A stretch of DNA of 64,000 nt, from NCBI RefSeq assembly GCF_009498525.1, contig NZ_QSNT01000001.1, positions 1,573,083 to 1,637,082 of the forward strand, read 5' to 3'. The notes under the pieces were generated by a model. The model saw only the letters and a program-made list of their open reading frames with translations. It made no database searches and was not told the DNA's origin. How positions within the stretch are numbered: position 1 is the stretch's first letter; every line of letters begins with the position of its first letter. This document shows, in pieces, positions 1-8,474 of the stretch. The DNA is from Rhizobium sp. ICMP 5592. GTDB taxonomy: Bacteria; Pseudomonadota; Alphaproteobacteria; Rhizobiales; Rhizobiaceae. Position numbers and translations under genes: made by a program.

Positions 1-1
1 T

Positions 2-2047
2 CCCGCAAACGAGCGGTTCGACATTCATCTCAGAAACACCTGGCCGCCGAAGACACACGACATGATTGGGCAGGTCAATGCCTATGTCGGGTTTGCGTGG
101 GAAGAGCTTGAGTTCCCGCAATATCTGGTGGACAGGTTCAATCAGGATCTCGATCTCATCATGGTGACCGCGAACTTTGTTCGTGACGCCTTCCAGCGCT
201 CCGGCGTGACAATCCCGATCGAGGTCATCGGCAATGGCTGCGATCATGCATCGACCTCCAGCGGCAATACGATCTCGCCCTTGCCGGAAAACGGGCGCAA
301 ACGCATCCTCCATGTCTCCTCCTGCTTCCCGCGCAAGGGCATCGATGTCCTGATCGACGCGTATCTGCGAAGCTTCCGCCAAGGCGATGCGGTGGAACTG
401 GTGATCAAGACTTTTCCAAACCCGGACAGCATATTGGCGTCGGTGCTGGCGGAAAAGCGCGAGCAGCTTTCGGCCGCGCCTCCGATCGTCATCGTCGACC
501 AATATTATGACGACCAGCAGCTTCTGGCTCTTTATCGCTCCGCCGCCATGGTGGTGGCGCCCAGCCGTGGCGAGGGCTTCGCTCTGCCCTTGGCCGAAGC
601 CATGCGGCTCGACGTGCCGGTGGTGACGACAGGCTACAGCGGGCAACTCGACTTTTGCCGTCCCGATACCGCCTGGCTGGTCGATTACCATATGTCGGCG
701 TCCCGAGCCCATGTTGCGGGCTCCTTCAGCCTTTGGGCCGAACCGTCCGTGGAACATCTGGGCGCACAGATGCGTGCGGTGCTGGATCATCCGAGCGAGG
801 CCCAGGCCCGCAGCGAACAGGCGCAAAAGTTGCTCGCGGCGCATTTCACCTGGCATGCTGTGGCGCGCCGTGTCCTTGCTGCCCTCGCCAAGCCGCCCCG
901 TGTCGCTGCCGAATCGAAGCTGGATTGGACCATCGATCTGGTCTCCTCTTGGCAGCAACAGTGTGGCATTGCCACCTATTCACAGCACCTCTATTCGCAA
1001 CCGGCCTTTTCGAAGAAGATTGATCACATCTTTGCCCGGCGGATCATGAACGACGCCTTGCCGGAAGAACAGCCGGAAGAGACGGACGCGGCGTACGGCC
1101 TGTCTCGGCTCTGGGGTTACGATCTCTCCTCGCTGAAGCGGTTTGCCGCCAGACTCGAGCACGGGCGGGCGGATGTGCTGTGGATGCAGCATCATCCGGG
1201 TCATTTCTCCACGCCCGACATGGAAATGCTTGCCCAGGTACTGCCGTCAACCAGGCACCGGTTGCGGGCCATCACCATGCACAGCGTAAAGGAGGCTCTT
1301 CGCGGCGGCCCATTGCGGTGGACGAAAGCCTTCGATGTCGTTTTCGTGCATTCGGCGGAAGATGCAGCGACCTTGTCGGCAGCCGGGCATCCGAATGCGA
1401 TCGTCATTCCACATGGCGTCCTTCTCGAACCGGAGAATGCGCCCAAGCCGGATCCATCGCAATTCACCATCGGCTCTTTCGGCTTCCTGATGCCGCACAA
1501 GAATATCGATCGTCTGGTGCTCGCTTTTGCGGAGGCTCGAACCTACGATCCAAGATTGCGGCTGAAACTGCTGAACTGCATGGTTCTGAATGATGAATCT
1601 CGCGCCGCGCGGGCCGCCATCGAGAATCTGATCGAGTATCTGGATTTGTCGGAGCATGTAACCGCGCGCTTCGATTTCGTGCCCGAGGAAGAGTTGCGCC
1701 GCGAACTGATGAGCTGCGACCTGCTTTCCTTCCTTTACGGTCACTCCACCGAAACGGCGACAGGGGCCGCGCGCATTGCAATGAGCGTGAACCGCCCGCT
1801 GTTATGTTCCCGCTCGCCGGTTCTGCGCGACATGTGGCCGATCAGCCATGTGGTCAAAAGCACGGAGATTGAATGCATCGCCGAGGCACTCGTCAGCCTC
1901 GCCCAGAACCCGCTCTTGCTGAAAATGCGCGATAACGAACGCATTCAGGCGGCACATTGGTATTCCTATCCGCGCACTGCCGCGCGGCATGTCATAGCGA
2001 TCGAACAAATGTTAGGGGGCAATATTGACCGTCGCCGAGTTGCATAG
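2..2047 (+). CDS. Two-domain glycosyltransferase (GT-B, GT4-like), 5' end outside window
   Basis: The reading frame is open to the left edge and the residues before the first internal ATG at 62 (DIHLRNTWPP) look like real coding sequence, so the gene is truncated by the window. Two GT-B halves are visible. The first contains ILHVSSCFPRKGIDVLIDAY and the donor-binding motif PSRGEGFALPLAEAM. The second starts near LVSSWQQQCGIATYSQ and contains IVIPHG and GSFGFLMPHKNIDRL. Such proteins transfer nucleotide-activated sugars in the cytoplasm. Position at the head of a capsule locus suggests it makes two linkages of the capsule repeat unit (inference). It overlaps the next gene by 23 bases, so the two are translationally coupled. 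Donor and acceptor cannot be read from sequence. Confidence 0.88.
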   Translation, partial: PANERFDIHLRNTWPPKTHDMIGQVNAYVGFAWEELEFPQYLVDRFNQDLDLIMVTANFVRDAFQRSGVTIPIEVIGNGCDHASTSSGNTISPLPENGRKRILHVSSCFPRKGIDVLIDAYLRSFRQGDAVELVIKTFPNPDSILASVLAEKREQLSAAPPIVIVDQYYDDQQLLALYRSAAMVVAPSRGEGFALPLAEAMRLDVPVVTTGYSGQLDFCRPDTAWLVDYHMSASRAHVAGSFSLWAEPSVEHLGAQMRAVLDHPSEAQARSEQAQKLLAAHFTWHAVARRVLAALAKPPRVAAESKLDWTIDLVSSWQQQCGIATYSQHLYSQPAFSKKIDHIFARRIMNDALPEEQPEETDAAYGLSRLWGYDLSSLKRFAARLEHGRADVLWMQHHPGHFSTPDMEMLAQVLPSTRHRLRAITMHSVKEALRGGPLRWTKAFDVVFVHSAEDAATLSAAGHPNAIVIPHGVLLEPENAPKPDPSQFTIGSFGFLMPHKNIDRLVLAFAEARTYDPRLRLKLLNCMVLNDESRAARAAIENLIEYLDLSEHVTARFDFVPEEELRRELMSCDLLSFLYGHSTETATGAARIAMSVNRPLLCSRSPVLRDMWPISHVVKSTEIECIAEALVSLAQNPLLLKMRDNERIQAAHWYSYPRTAARHVIAIEQMLGGNIDRRRVA

Positions 2048-3005
2048 ACAAAAGCCCGTGGATGTCGTTCCGAAGGACATATTCACCTTGCCGGCAGAAT
2101 CCTTTGTTGATGCCTGGGCAGCGGCATTGGATCTGACGGAGATCGATCTGACTCAGGACGACAGGCTCGCCCTGGCAAATGCCATTCGCAGTGGAACCAA
2201 CCGGTTGCGCGTCGTCGATGCGATCAAGGCGCGTCGCCCCATCCCGCAGGCGCTCAGTGAACGATCCGGCGTCCAAGCGATCCGGCGTGAGCCCGACCAT
2301 TATGCCATTCTGGAAAACTTCACCCGCTTCGCACCGGGCGACGATCCGACCTTCCTTCGCTATGCTTTCTCTCGGATTTGCGGCCGCGATCCGACATCGG
2401 CCGAACGGCTTGGACTGGAATTCGACCTTAGAAGGGGCGTGACCACCCGGGCGGCGGTCGTGAAGAAGATCGTTGCCATCGCGCGCCGGGATGGTCAGAC
2501 GGCTTTCTGGGACACACTGCTGCCCGGAAACGAAAACGAAGTTCATGCAGACTCTGATCCGTCCAATGCCCGCCTCTCACCGGCGGGTCTGCTGGTTGAT
2601 ATGGAGGGCCAGGCCACGGCTATCTTTGTCCGCGAAGTCGAGAATGTCGGCTGGATGATTGCTCCCGATCATCTGCGCCAACCGCTTCAGATCAACGAGG
2701 GGAACTGGACAGTCCAGCCCGGTTGGTTGCTGACTGGCCCCAAGCGCAGCTTTGCGGAGGGAACCTGGCTGCTCGATCTCGATCTGATCCAGCCGCCCAA
2801 CGCCAGGCTGGATGTTGAAATCGTCGCAAATTCGGGCCTGGACTTTCTTCAAAGCATGACATTGACTGGCTCGTTTTCGGGAAGCTTATGCATCGCCATC
2901 CGCCGGGACCATCGCTTCGTCGAATTGCGCATACGCGTCCATGAGCGCAGCCCGGAAGATTCCTGGCTGCGTCCTCGCAACATCTCCATGCGGCAGGTAC
3001 CATGA
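2025..3005 (+). CDS. Hypothetical protein with DUF4214-like segment and C-terminal beta-rich module
   Basis: The start is TTG at 2025, supported by the purine run TTAGGGGG at 2012-2019 and by overlap with the upstream glycosyltransferase gene. The 326-residue product has no signal peptide or membrane segment. Residues ~108-157 (FLRYAFSRICGRDPTSAERL...) resemble the DUF4214 helical module that occurs in surface and polysaccharide-related proteins. Residues ~238-326 look beta-rich and resemble the end of the product encoded at 20976-22031: GP, GxW, a EI/EV strand, GSF and an E-(I/L)-R strand fall in the same order. The function is unknown. Coupling to the glycosyltransferase and TPR genes suggests a cytoplasmic accessory role in capsule assembly or glycan recognition (inference). 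Confidence 0.75.
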   Translation: MTVAELHRQKPVDVVPKDIFTLPAESFVDAWAAALDLTEIDLTQDDRLALANAIRSGTNRLRVVDAIKARRPIPQALSERSGVQAIRREPDHYAILENFTRFAPGDDPTFLRYAFSRICGRDPTSAERLGLEFDLRRGVTTRAAVVKKIVAIARRDGQTAFWDTLLPGNENEVHADSDPSNARLSPAGLLVDMEGQATAIFVREVENVGWMIAPDHLRQPLQINEGNWTVQPGWLLTGPKRSFAEGTWLLDLDLIQPPNARLDVEIVANSGLDFLQSMTLTGSFSGSLCIAIRRDHRFVELRIRVHERSPEDSWLRPRNISMRQVP

Positions 3006-3847
3006 GACGAGAGCTTCGCATCGCATCCACATTCCTGCGCGCCGGCCACGCGACGGGTGACAAGGCCGAGGCCGACATATCACTCAACGCGTTGGCGGAG
3101 GCCGATATCGCCCGCGACCGGCGCGACTGGGCAAACGCGGCATTCTACTATCACGAGGCGCTGCAGCGGAACCCAACTCGGATCGACCTGTTCGTCCAGC
3201 TCGGGCATGCCTACAAGGAACTCGGGGAGTTTGATGCTGCACTGGAGGCCTATCGGCGATTCCTCGACAAGGAACCACACGATGCCGACATTCATCTCCA
3301 GCTTGGCCATCTCCACAACCGGATGGATGATCCGGAAACGGCGCTCGAATGGTATAGCCGCGCGAGTGCCCTGGCTCCAAATGACCCCGAAATCGCGCGG
3401 CATGTCGATACGGCAGGTCTGCGGCTGTCTCGTTCAGGCATAGAGCGCAGACGCCAGAAGGCTCTGGATCTTGTGCAATCGGGGCAATGGCAGCAGGCGC
3501 GCGAGCAGTTGCGGAGCTTGGTCACGGTCGACGGAGAGGTCGATCTGATCGCCGTCTATGCAAATGTGACCAAGGAGGCTGGTGATTTCGAAGAAGCGCT
3601 ACAGCTTTACGAAGCCTATCGCGAGTATGCGAAGACGAACCAGCCGACATCGCTAAGTGATGTGGAGATCCAGCTTGGGCATCTCAACAAGGCCAAGCGT
3701 GACATAGGTGCTGCCTTGCAACACTATATTCGCGCTCGTGACGCCGAATTTCAGCTGTATGGTCACGTTGCCCCCAATTCCATCTGCGAGCGCGAAATCC
3801 GTTCGTGCATGGGGGAAATCTATACCTGCTTCTGGCAGGCGGACTGA
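3002..3847 (+). CDS. TPR-repeat protein of the capsule locus
   Basis: The start ATG overlaps the stop of the preceding gene in an ATGA arrangement, so the three plus-strand genes form one operon. The 281-residue product contains tandem tetratricopeptide repeats over about residues 30-130, for example LFVQLGHAYKELGEFDAALE followed by IHLQLGHLHNRMDDPETALE. More degenerate helical repeats follow to about residue 260. There is no signal peptide. TPR proteins are scaffolds, and TPR domains are frequent in glycan-assembly machines. A role in holding the glycosyltransferases or the export complex together is inferred from position only. A strong hairpin follows the stop codon. Confidence 0.82.
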   Translation: MRRELRIASTFLRAGHATGDKAEADISLNALAEADIARDRRDWANAAFYYHEALQRNPTRIDLFVQLGHAYKELGEFDAALEAYRRFLDKEPHDADIHLQLGHLHNRMDDPETALEWYSRASALAPNDPEIARHVDTAGLRLSRSGIERRRQKALDLVQSGQWQQAREQLRSLVTVDGEVDLIAVYANVTKEAGDFEEALQLYEAYREYAKTNQPTSLSDVEIQLGHLNKAKRDIGAALQHYIRARDAEFQLYGHVAPNSICEREIRSCMGEIYTCFWQAD

Positions 3848-3871
3848 CATGGCCGGCCGAAGCCGGCCATG
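3848..3871. terminator. Bidirectional terminator-like hairpin
   Basis: A perfect 10-base-pair inverted repeat (CATGGCCGGC, loop CGAA, GCCGGCCATG) fills the gap between the converging TPR gene and the minus-strand kpsE-like gene. It lacks a clear T tract on either side, so it may act through Rho or as an mRNA 3'-end stabiliser. Confidence 0.6.
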
Positions 3872-3879
3872 TTGCACTA

Positions 3880-5091
3880 TCAGCCGCTGTCGTGATCGCG
3901 GATCGCGGTCAGCAGGAGCCAGCCGAGCAGATAAGCGAGGCTGGTAGTCAGGAACACGATGAGAATGTTCTTGAGAGCCAGCGGCAGCTCGGCCTCGTCA
4001 GGCAGATGCGGCGGGACCACCACTTCCAGATAGAGTTGCTGCCGGCGCGCGTCGGCTCTTGCCGCCTCGAGTGCATCGAGGGCGGTGACCATTGCCTTGT
4101 TGGCGAATTCCCGCATCAGGACGAGGCTCTCATAATCCGCGATTTTAGGGGCAAGGGAGCTATCATTGCCGACCATCTTGCCACGCTCTGTCTCGATCTG
4201 CTTTTCCAGCGCGGCGATCTGGCTTGTCACGAAGGGTACGGCATTGCTGTCCGGCGCGGTTTTGCGCATCTCGGCGAGGCGAGCCCGCGCGTTAGCCAAC
4301 TGAACGGAGAGTTGACCGATGAGTTCGACCATGGAGGTGGAACTGGCATTCGGGTCGATCATCAGCTCCTTGTTGCGGAAGATCGTGATATTTTTCTGCG
4401 CCTCGATAACCTGCTGTTGCGCCTCCTTCACTTCGTTATCGGCAAACCGGACAGCGTCGCCACGAGCGCGATCGTTCATGCGCAACAGGAGCTTGCCTCC
4501 AAGCGCAAGCAGGGTGTTGTTCAAGTCGTAGGCGTCGCGCGCGTGAAAGGCGGTGGTGCGCAACACCGTAATGCCGGTCGTATCGTTATGGATGACTTCG
4601 ACGCGATCCGAGTAATACTGATAGAGTTCCTCCTCGCTATTGTTCTCCCAGAAGCGTGGATAACGCATCAGCCAGTCGGCCTGCGGACTTCCGAAGATTG
4701 CGCGCACGGGCATTTCTTGCCCAAGCTCCTTCAGGGCTTCGCGCGATCGTATGTATTCCTGAACGGAGAAAGTGTCGTCCTGCGAGCGCGTTATGCCGCT
4801 GTTCTGCAGCAGGTTGCCGAAGGCGCTCGAGGATGGCGGTGCAGCCATACGCACGACAAACGAAGCTTCCGACACGAAGATCGGTGCGGCGAAGAAGGCA
4901 TAGTAAACGCTGACCGCCAGCGTCGGGAGGAGGACGACAAGCATGAACAGGTATCGCCGCTTGGACTTCTTTCGACGTTTGCTGGCTGTCGCCGGCCTGA
5001 AGGCTGGCGATGGAGCCCTGTAATCGAATGTCTGTGGGCGTTGTTTTTCTTCAGGCAGCTTGTCCTTAGCCTCTGAGGTTATGAGAACCAT
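3880..5091 (-). CDS. kpsE: KpsE/RkpR-type capsule export inner-membrane protein, copy 1
   Basis: The 403-residue product has the polysaccharide co-polymerase layout of the KpsE/BexC family. A basic cytoplasmic N-terminus (KRRKKSKRR) precedes a membrane segment at ~47-66. A long periplasmic region rich in coiled-coil heptads spans ~150-350, and a second membrane segment (ILIVFLTTSLAYLLGWLL) lies near the C-terminus. The ATG at 5091 has an AGAGG ribosome binding site. In the family it spans the periplasm to connect KpsMT with the outer-membrane KpsD channel. The gene is divergent from kpsM with 164 bases between them. A clear paralogue is encoded at 13765-14970, sharing VYYAF, DDxxxVxEfxxSR, LNDRARGDA-like (MNDRARGDAVR) and ARRQQLYLE blocks. 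Confidence 0.88.
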   Translation of the reverse strand: MVLITSEAKDKLPEEKQRPQTFDYRAPSPAFRPATASKRRKKSKRRYLFMLVVLLPTLAVSVYYAFFAAPIFVSEASFVVRMAAPPSSSAFGNLLQNSGITRSQDDTFSVQEYIRSREALKELGQEMPVRAIFGSPQADWLMRYPRFWENNSEEELYQYYSDRVEVIHNDTTGITVLRTTAFHARDAYDLNNTLLALGGKLLLRMNDRARGDAVRFADNEVKEAQQQVIEAQKNITIFRNKELMIDPNASSTSMVELIGQLSVQLANARARLAEMRKTAPDSNAVPFVTSQIAALEKQIETERGKMVGNDSSLAPKIADYESLVLMREFANKAMVTALDALEAARADARRQQLYLEVVVPPHLPDEAELPLALKNILIVFLTTSLAYLLGWLLLTAIRDHDSG

Positions 5092-5255
5092 GGCAGCACC
5101 TCTCCAATTGAATGTTTGCGGACATATCGAGACATCCGCGCGTCACGTACCGTAATTGTCCAAAGCTGACGCAAAGAACATTGAGCGGGGAGCCTTCGCC
5201 GGTATCGTGGGACAACCCATCGACAACGCATGGGCGAGGAAAAGGAGACGCCCGC

Positions 5256-6065
5256 ATGGACCCGACATATGGTGAATCTCAAGGCCGCGGGCAGTTCATC
5301 ACAGGATTGAAAATTCAGGCCCGTGTTCTCGGCGCCATGATCATGCGTGAAGTCGTGACCCGCTACGGCCGGGAGAACATCGGCTTTCTCTGGCTGATGC
5401 TGGAGCCGATGATCCTCACGGGCGGCGTGATGATCATGTGGACTCTCTTGAGGCACGAGGCGCACGGACTTGCGGTCGTCGCCTTCGTTCTCAGCGGCTA
5501 CATGCCGTTGACCCTCTGGCGCCATGTGACGGGTCATGCCGTCTCGTGTCTGCGCCAGAATTTGCCATTGATGTATCACCGCCAGATCCGCCTGCCTGAC
5601 GCTCTCATTTCCAGAGCGCTTCTGGAGATCGCCGGCACGACGACGGCGCTGATCATCGTCTATACCGTGGTGCGGCTGGCCGGGTTCATGCCGCCCTACG
5701 AGAATCTCGGGTTGCTCCTGGCGGGTTGGTTGTTCATGGCATGGTTCGCCTTTGCCGTCGGGCTGATTTTCGCTGCCGCATCGGAAAGATTCGAGTTCGT
5801 GGAAAAATTCGTCCAGCCGATGCAATATCTTACGCTGCCGATTTCCGGCATGTTTTTCATGGTTGCCTGGCTGCCGAGTGGGGTGCAGAAGCTTGCGCTC
5901 TATGTTCCGCTCGTCCATTGCTTCGAAATGTTCCGCGCCGGCGTGTTCGGGGATACGGTGAAATCCTTTTATGATGTCGGCTACATTTTCAAATGCTGCC
6001 TGTTCACCACTGCCGTTGGCCTCTTTCTCGTCAACTGGGCGCGCCATCATGTGAAGTTCGAATAG
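5256..6065 (+). CDS. kpsM: KpsM-type capsule ABC-2 transporter permease
   Basis: The start at 5256 is preferred over an in-frame ATG at 5112, because GGAAAAGGAG lies just upstream and it gives 269 residues, the normal family length. The sequence has the ABC-2 permease pattern: an amphipathic N-terminus (MIMREVVTRYGRENIGFLW), then about six hydrophobic segments, ending in RAGVFGD and a final helix LFTTAVGLFLVNWARHH. With an ATPase (KpsT) it flips the finished lipid-linked capsule polysaccharide across the inner membrane. Its partner ATPase gene is not adjacent but about 9 kb downstream at 14967, which is unusual. The gene is divergent from kpsE copy 1. Confidence 0.9.
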   Translation: MDPTYGESQGRGQFITGLKIQARVLGAMIMREVVTRYGRENIGFLWLMLEPMILTGGVMIMWTLLRHEAHGLAVVAFVLSGYMPLTLWRHVTGHAVSCLRQNLPLMYHRQIRLPDALISRALLEIAGTTTALIIVYTVVRLAGFMPPYENLGLLLAGWLFMAWFAFAVGLIFAAASERFEFVEKFVQPMQYLTLPISGMFFMVAWLPSGVQKLALYVPLVHCFEMFRAGVFGDTVKSFYDVGYIFKCCLFTTAVGLFLVNWARHHVKFE

Positions 6066-6093
6066 AGCGTCGTTGGTCATGTGACCGATGGCT

Positions 6094-7188
6094 TCACTGC
6101 TTGGCATAATATTTTACCTGATTCTGGAACTCGAACGAGCGTAGCAGCGTGTCTCGCAGCTCCTTGCGATTGGCGAGGGCGTAGTGATTGAGGAAGGTCA
6201 GGGCCGATTCCGGCTCGCGCCCCAGGATCCAGCGAAAAGCCGCGACGACGTCATGCGATTCGATAGGCTCGACAAAATGGCTGGGAGCAGGGCTTTGGAT
6301 TTTCGCAAACAAGTAGGGCAGTGCGCCATGCAGGATATCGAGACCGAACCTCTGCAGGTCCGGCTTTGATAGAGCGGTCTTGGAGAAGGCGTCCATCAGA
6401 CCGGAGTAGTTGGTGAGCGTCGACACGAGGTCGCATGAACGCGATAGGCCGCTGAAGCCGCCATTGGCGTGGTAGATGGCGGCCGTCTCCATCCAGACTT
6501 CCGCCGCGTAATGCATCGGCGCCGGGCCATAAAGCGCGGCATCGTCGGAGTAGATCGGCACTGGTGGCGTCAGTACGCGGCTGTTCTTGATCCGCGCCAG
6601 GCAGAAGTCGATCAGCATGCGGCAGATCGGATAACGCATCTGCCACCGGCAGAAATCCGTCATGTAGGTGTTGCTGTCGGTCAGTGTCCCGCGGTAGTCG
6701 GCTGTGGGCGGGACGTCGAGAAAGACTACCTCCGTCTCCGGCAGTTCGGCGGTCAGGAAGTCGCAGAATTTCTGCATTGCGTTGGTCACGAGTGTCCAGA
6801 ATTCGCGACTGCCAAAAGGCATGATCTTGAAAAGGCTGAACGCTTCGAGTTGTTGATGCGGACCGGCTTCGAGCAGTTCGTAGGGAACCGTCAGAACGCT
6901 ATTTTTGTAACGCATGATCGAGGCCCGTGACGCGCGGGAAAAATCCATGACAAGCGTTTGCGGGGCCGCCTCCTTCAGCCTGTCGCGAAAGCCCTTCTTT
7001 GCCTCGTACAGCAGCTTCTTCTTGATTTGCTCAGGCCATTTCTCGATGCCCTTGATGCTAGCTTTCCTGTCATCCATGAAGCTGGCAACATTTATCCCAT
7101 AGCAGAAGAAACCAAGCCTGCTTTCCGGAAAGGCATATTTTACAAATTCCTCGCTGGGACATGAGCCATAATAGGCGATGACGCTCAT
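6094..7188 (-). CDS. DUF6270-like (SGNH-type) protein with C-terminal DUF4214-like module
   Basis: The product of about 364 residues starts VIAYYGSCPSEEFVKYAF and continues to a FMDD motif, the pattern of DUF6270 proteins encoded in polysaccharide loci, which have an SGNH-hydrolase-like fold. The G-S-C segment at the N-terminus and the later LVMDFSRAS and EVVFLDVPP segments fit that fold. The last ~55 residues (VVAAFRWILGREPESALTFL) resemble a DUF4214 module. The ATG at 7188 is chosen because the GSC motif normally lies close to the N-terminus; an in-frame ATG at 7242 is possible and neither has a strong ribosome binding site. It is the last gene of a minus-strand group. A role in acylating or deacylating capsule sugars is an inference. 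Confidence 0.7.
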   Translation of the reverse strand: MSVIAYYGSCPSEEFVKYAFPESRLGFFCYGINVASFMDDRKASIKGIEKWPEQIKKKLLYEAKKGFRDRLKEAAPQTLVMDFSRASRASIMRYKNSVLTVPYELLEAGPHQQLEAFSLFKIMPFGSREFWTLVTNAMQKFCDFLTAELPETEVVFLDVPPTADYRGTLTDSNTYMTDFCRWQMRYPICRMLIDFCLARIKNSRVLTPPVPIYSDDAALYGPAPMHYAAEVWMETAAIYHANGGFSGLSRSCDLVSTLTNYSGLMDAFSKTALSKPDLQRFGLDILHGALPYLFAKIQSPAPSHFVEPIESHDVVAAFRWILGREPESALTFLNHYALANRKELRDTLLRSFEFQNQVKYYAKQ

Positions 7189-7271
7189 GCGATTGACCCG
7201 TTCATTGTATTTCCCCCATATCAAACACCAGCGATCCGGCATCCCCGACGAACCCCGGTCACGGCGGCTGG

Positions 7272-8474
7272 TTAGAGCGCAGCCTCCTTCACGCGGCTTC
7301 GCTTGGTCTTCGGCTTCATTGCTTTCACTGAATTGTCAGCCGTCTTGGGCTCTGCCGGCGCTCCTGGTTTCCTGGCCAATTCCACGCCGAAAGGCAGAAG
7401 GCGTTCTCGCACCTGATCGATACGATCCTCGTGAATGGCCAGAATATTCCCCACCTTGCCAATCGAGAACTCCAGGTCGAGCTCCGTGGCTGTCTCTACC
7501 TGCGTTACCCGCTCCTGGGCACTGCTCCAGATGCTGTAGCCCAGTTCAGACAGGCGTCGGTGAATGGAGCCCGGCGTTGTTTTCGACAGGACTGCGAGCA
7601 TGTCGCGATTAATCTCCATCAACAGCGTCGGCTTGTGGGTGGTGATCGTGCGCTTCGCGCCATCGAGGAAAAGGCCTTCGGCGCCCTCGATGTCCACTTT
7701 CATCGCGTCCGGCCGCATACCGCCGATCACCCGGTCGAGCGTCTCCACTTCGACCGACCGGTTGGTTTTCGCGGTATCGCTGTCGGCAACCAATCTCGTT
7801 GCGCCTGCGTTGCTTGTATCCTCGGCATTGCTGAGCCGCATTTCTCCTGGCCCGTCGGCAAGAGCCTGCTGACGGACGCTGACTCGGTCGGCGAAGCCAT
7901 TCTCCCGGATAGAGCGATTGAAGAGCTCCCACAGCTTCGGCAGCGGCTCGAAGGCAAGTATCTTGCCCTTGAATGCGGGGCGGGCGGCGACGGAGAGCGA
8001 ATAATAGCCGACGTTGCCGCCGACATCGATGAAGTGTCCGTCATCTGGCACAATCGCCTTGATCAGGCCGACGTCGAATTTTTCATACTCGCCGCTCATG
8101 ATCCCGAAGGAGATATGGTACTGCCGGAGGTCGAGATACAATTTAAAATTGTACTTCGTCTCGAAGAGCACGAAGATCGATTTCGGAATGAAATTGTTGA
8201 AAAGCAACTCGCTGTGGCGATGGTGAAACTCGCCCGAAGACAGAAAGCGCTTGCGATGCTCCTCCAACGGAATGTCGGTGAGCTGTAGGAGATTTTTGGC
8301 TATGGCATCCCTTTCGTCTGCGTTGAGCGGACGACCGAGGATGAATTTGTAGCAGTTTTCAATATCGTAATAGCTGGTCACAGTGCTGGCCCTTCCTCCT
8401 GCTGACGACGTGAAAATGTCCCGTTCCCTTTTGATGCGGCGATCGCCTCTTGCTGAATTCATCTTGATGTTCAT
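7272..8474 (-). CDS. FkbM-family methyltransferase with N-terminal DUF4214-like module
   Basis: The 400-residue product has a DUF4214-like N-terminal module at ~36-90 (YDIENCYKFILGRPLNADER). A FkbM-type SAM-dependent methyltransferase domain follows, with FIDVGGNVGYYSLSV as the SAM-binding motif and MKVDIEGAEGLFLDG as the family's acidic motif. A basic tail ends the protein (KPKTKRSRVKEAA). The start codon overlaps the stop of the upstream glycosyltransferase (ATGA). FkbM enzymes O-methylate sugars and related hydroxyls. Here it probably methylates a capsule sugar, possibly as a chain-terminating or decorating modification (inference). Confidence 0.85.
   Translation of the reverse strand: MNIKMNSARGDRRIKRERDIFTSSAGGRASTVTSYYDIENCYKFILGRPLNADERDAIAKNLLQLTDIPLEEHRKRFLSSGEFHHRHSELLFNNFIPKSIFVLFETKYNFKLYLDLRQYHISFGIMSGEYEKFDVGLIKAIVPDDGHFIDVGGNVGYYSLSVAARPAFKGKILAFEPLPKLWELFNRSIRENGFADRVSVRQQALADGPGEMRLSNAEDTSNAGATRLVADSDTAKTNRSVEVETLDRVIGGMRPDAMKVDIEGAEGLFLDGAKRTITTHKPTLLMEINRDMLAVLSKTTPGSIHRRLSELGYSIWSSAQERVTQVETATELDLEFSIGKVGNILAIHEDRIDQVRERLLPFGVELARKPGAPAEPKTADNSVKAMKPKTKRSRVKEAAL

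Noticed and set aside
3805..5076. Long plus-strand open frame of 423 codons
   Set aside because: It is antisense to the kpsE-like gene at 3880-5091, whose product has membrane segments and a clear family pattern; the frame has no recognisable domain and overlaps the TPR gene end.
5079..6107. Minus-strand open frame of 342 codons
   Set aside because: It is the antisense shadow of kpsM; the translation is rich in His/Asp/Arg with no family features.
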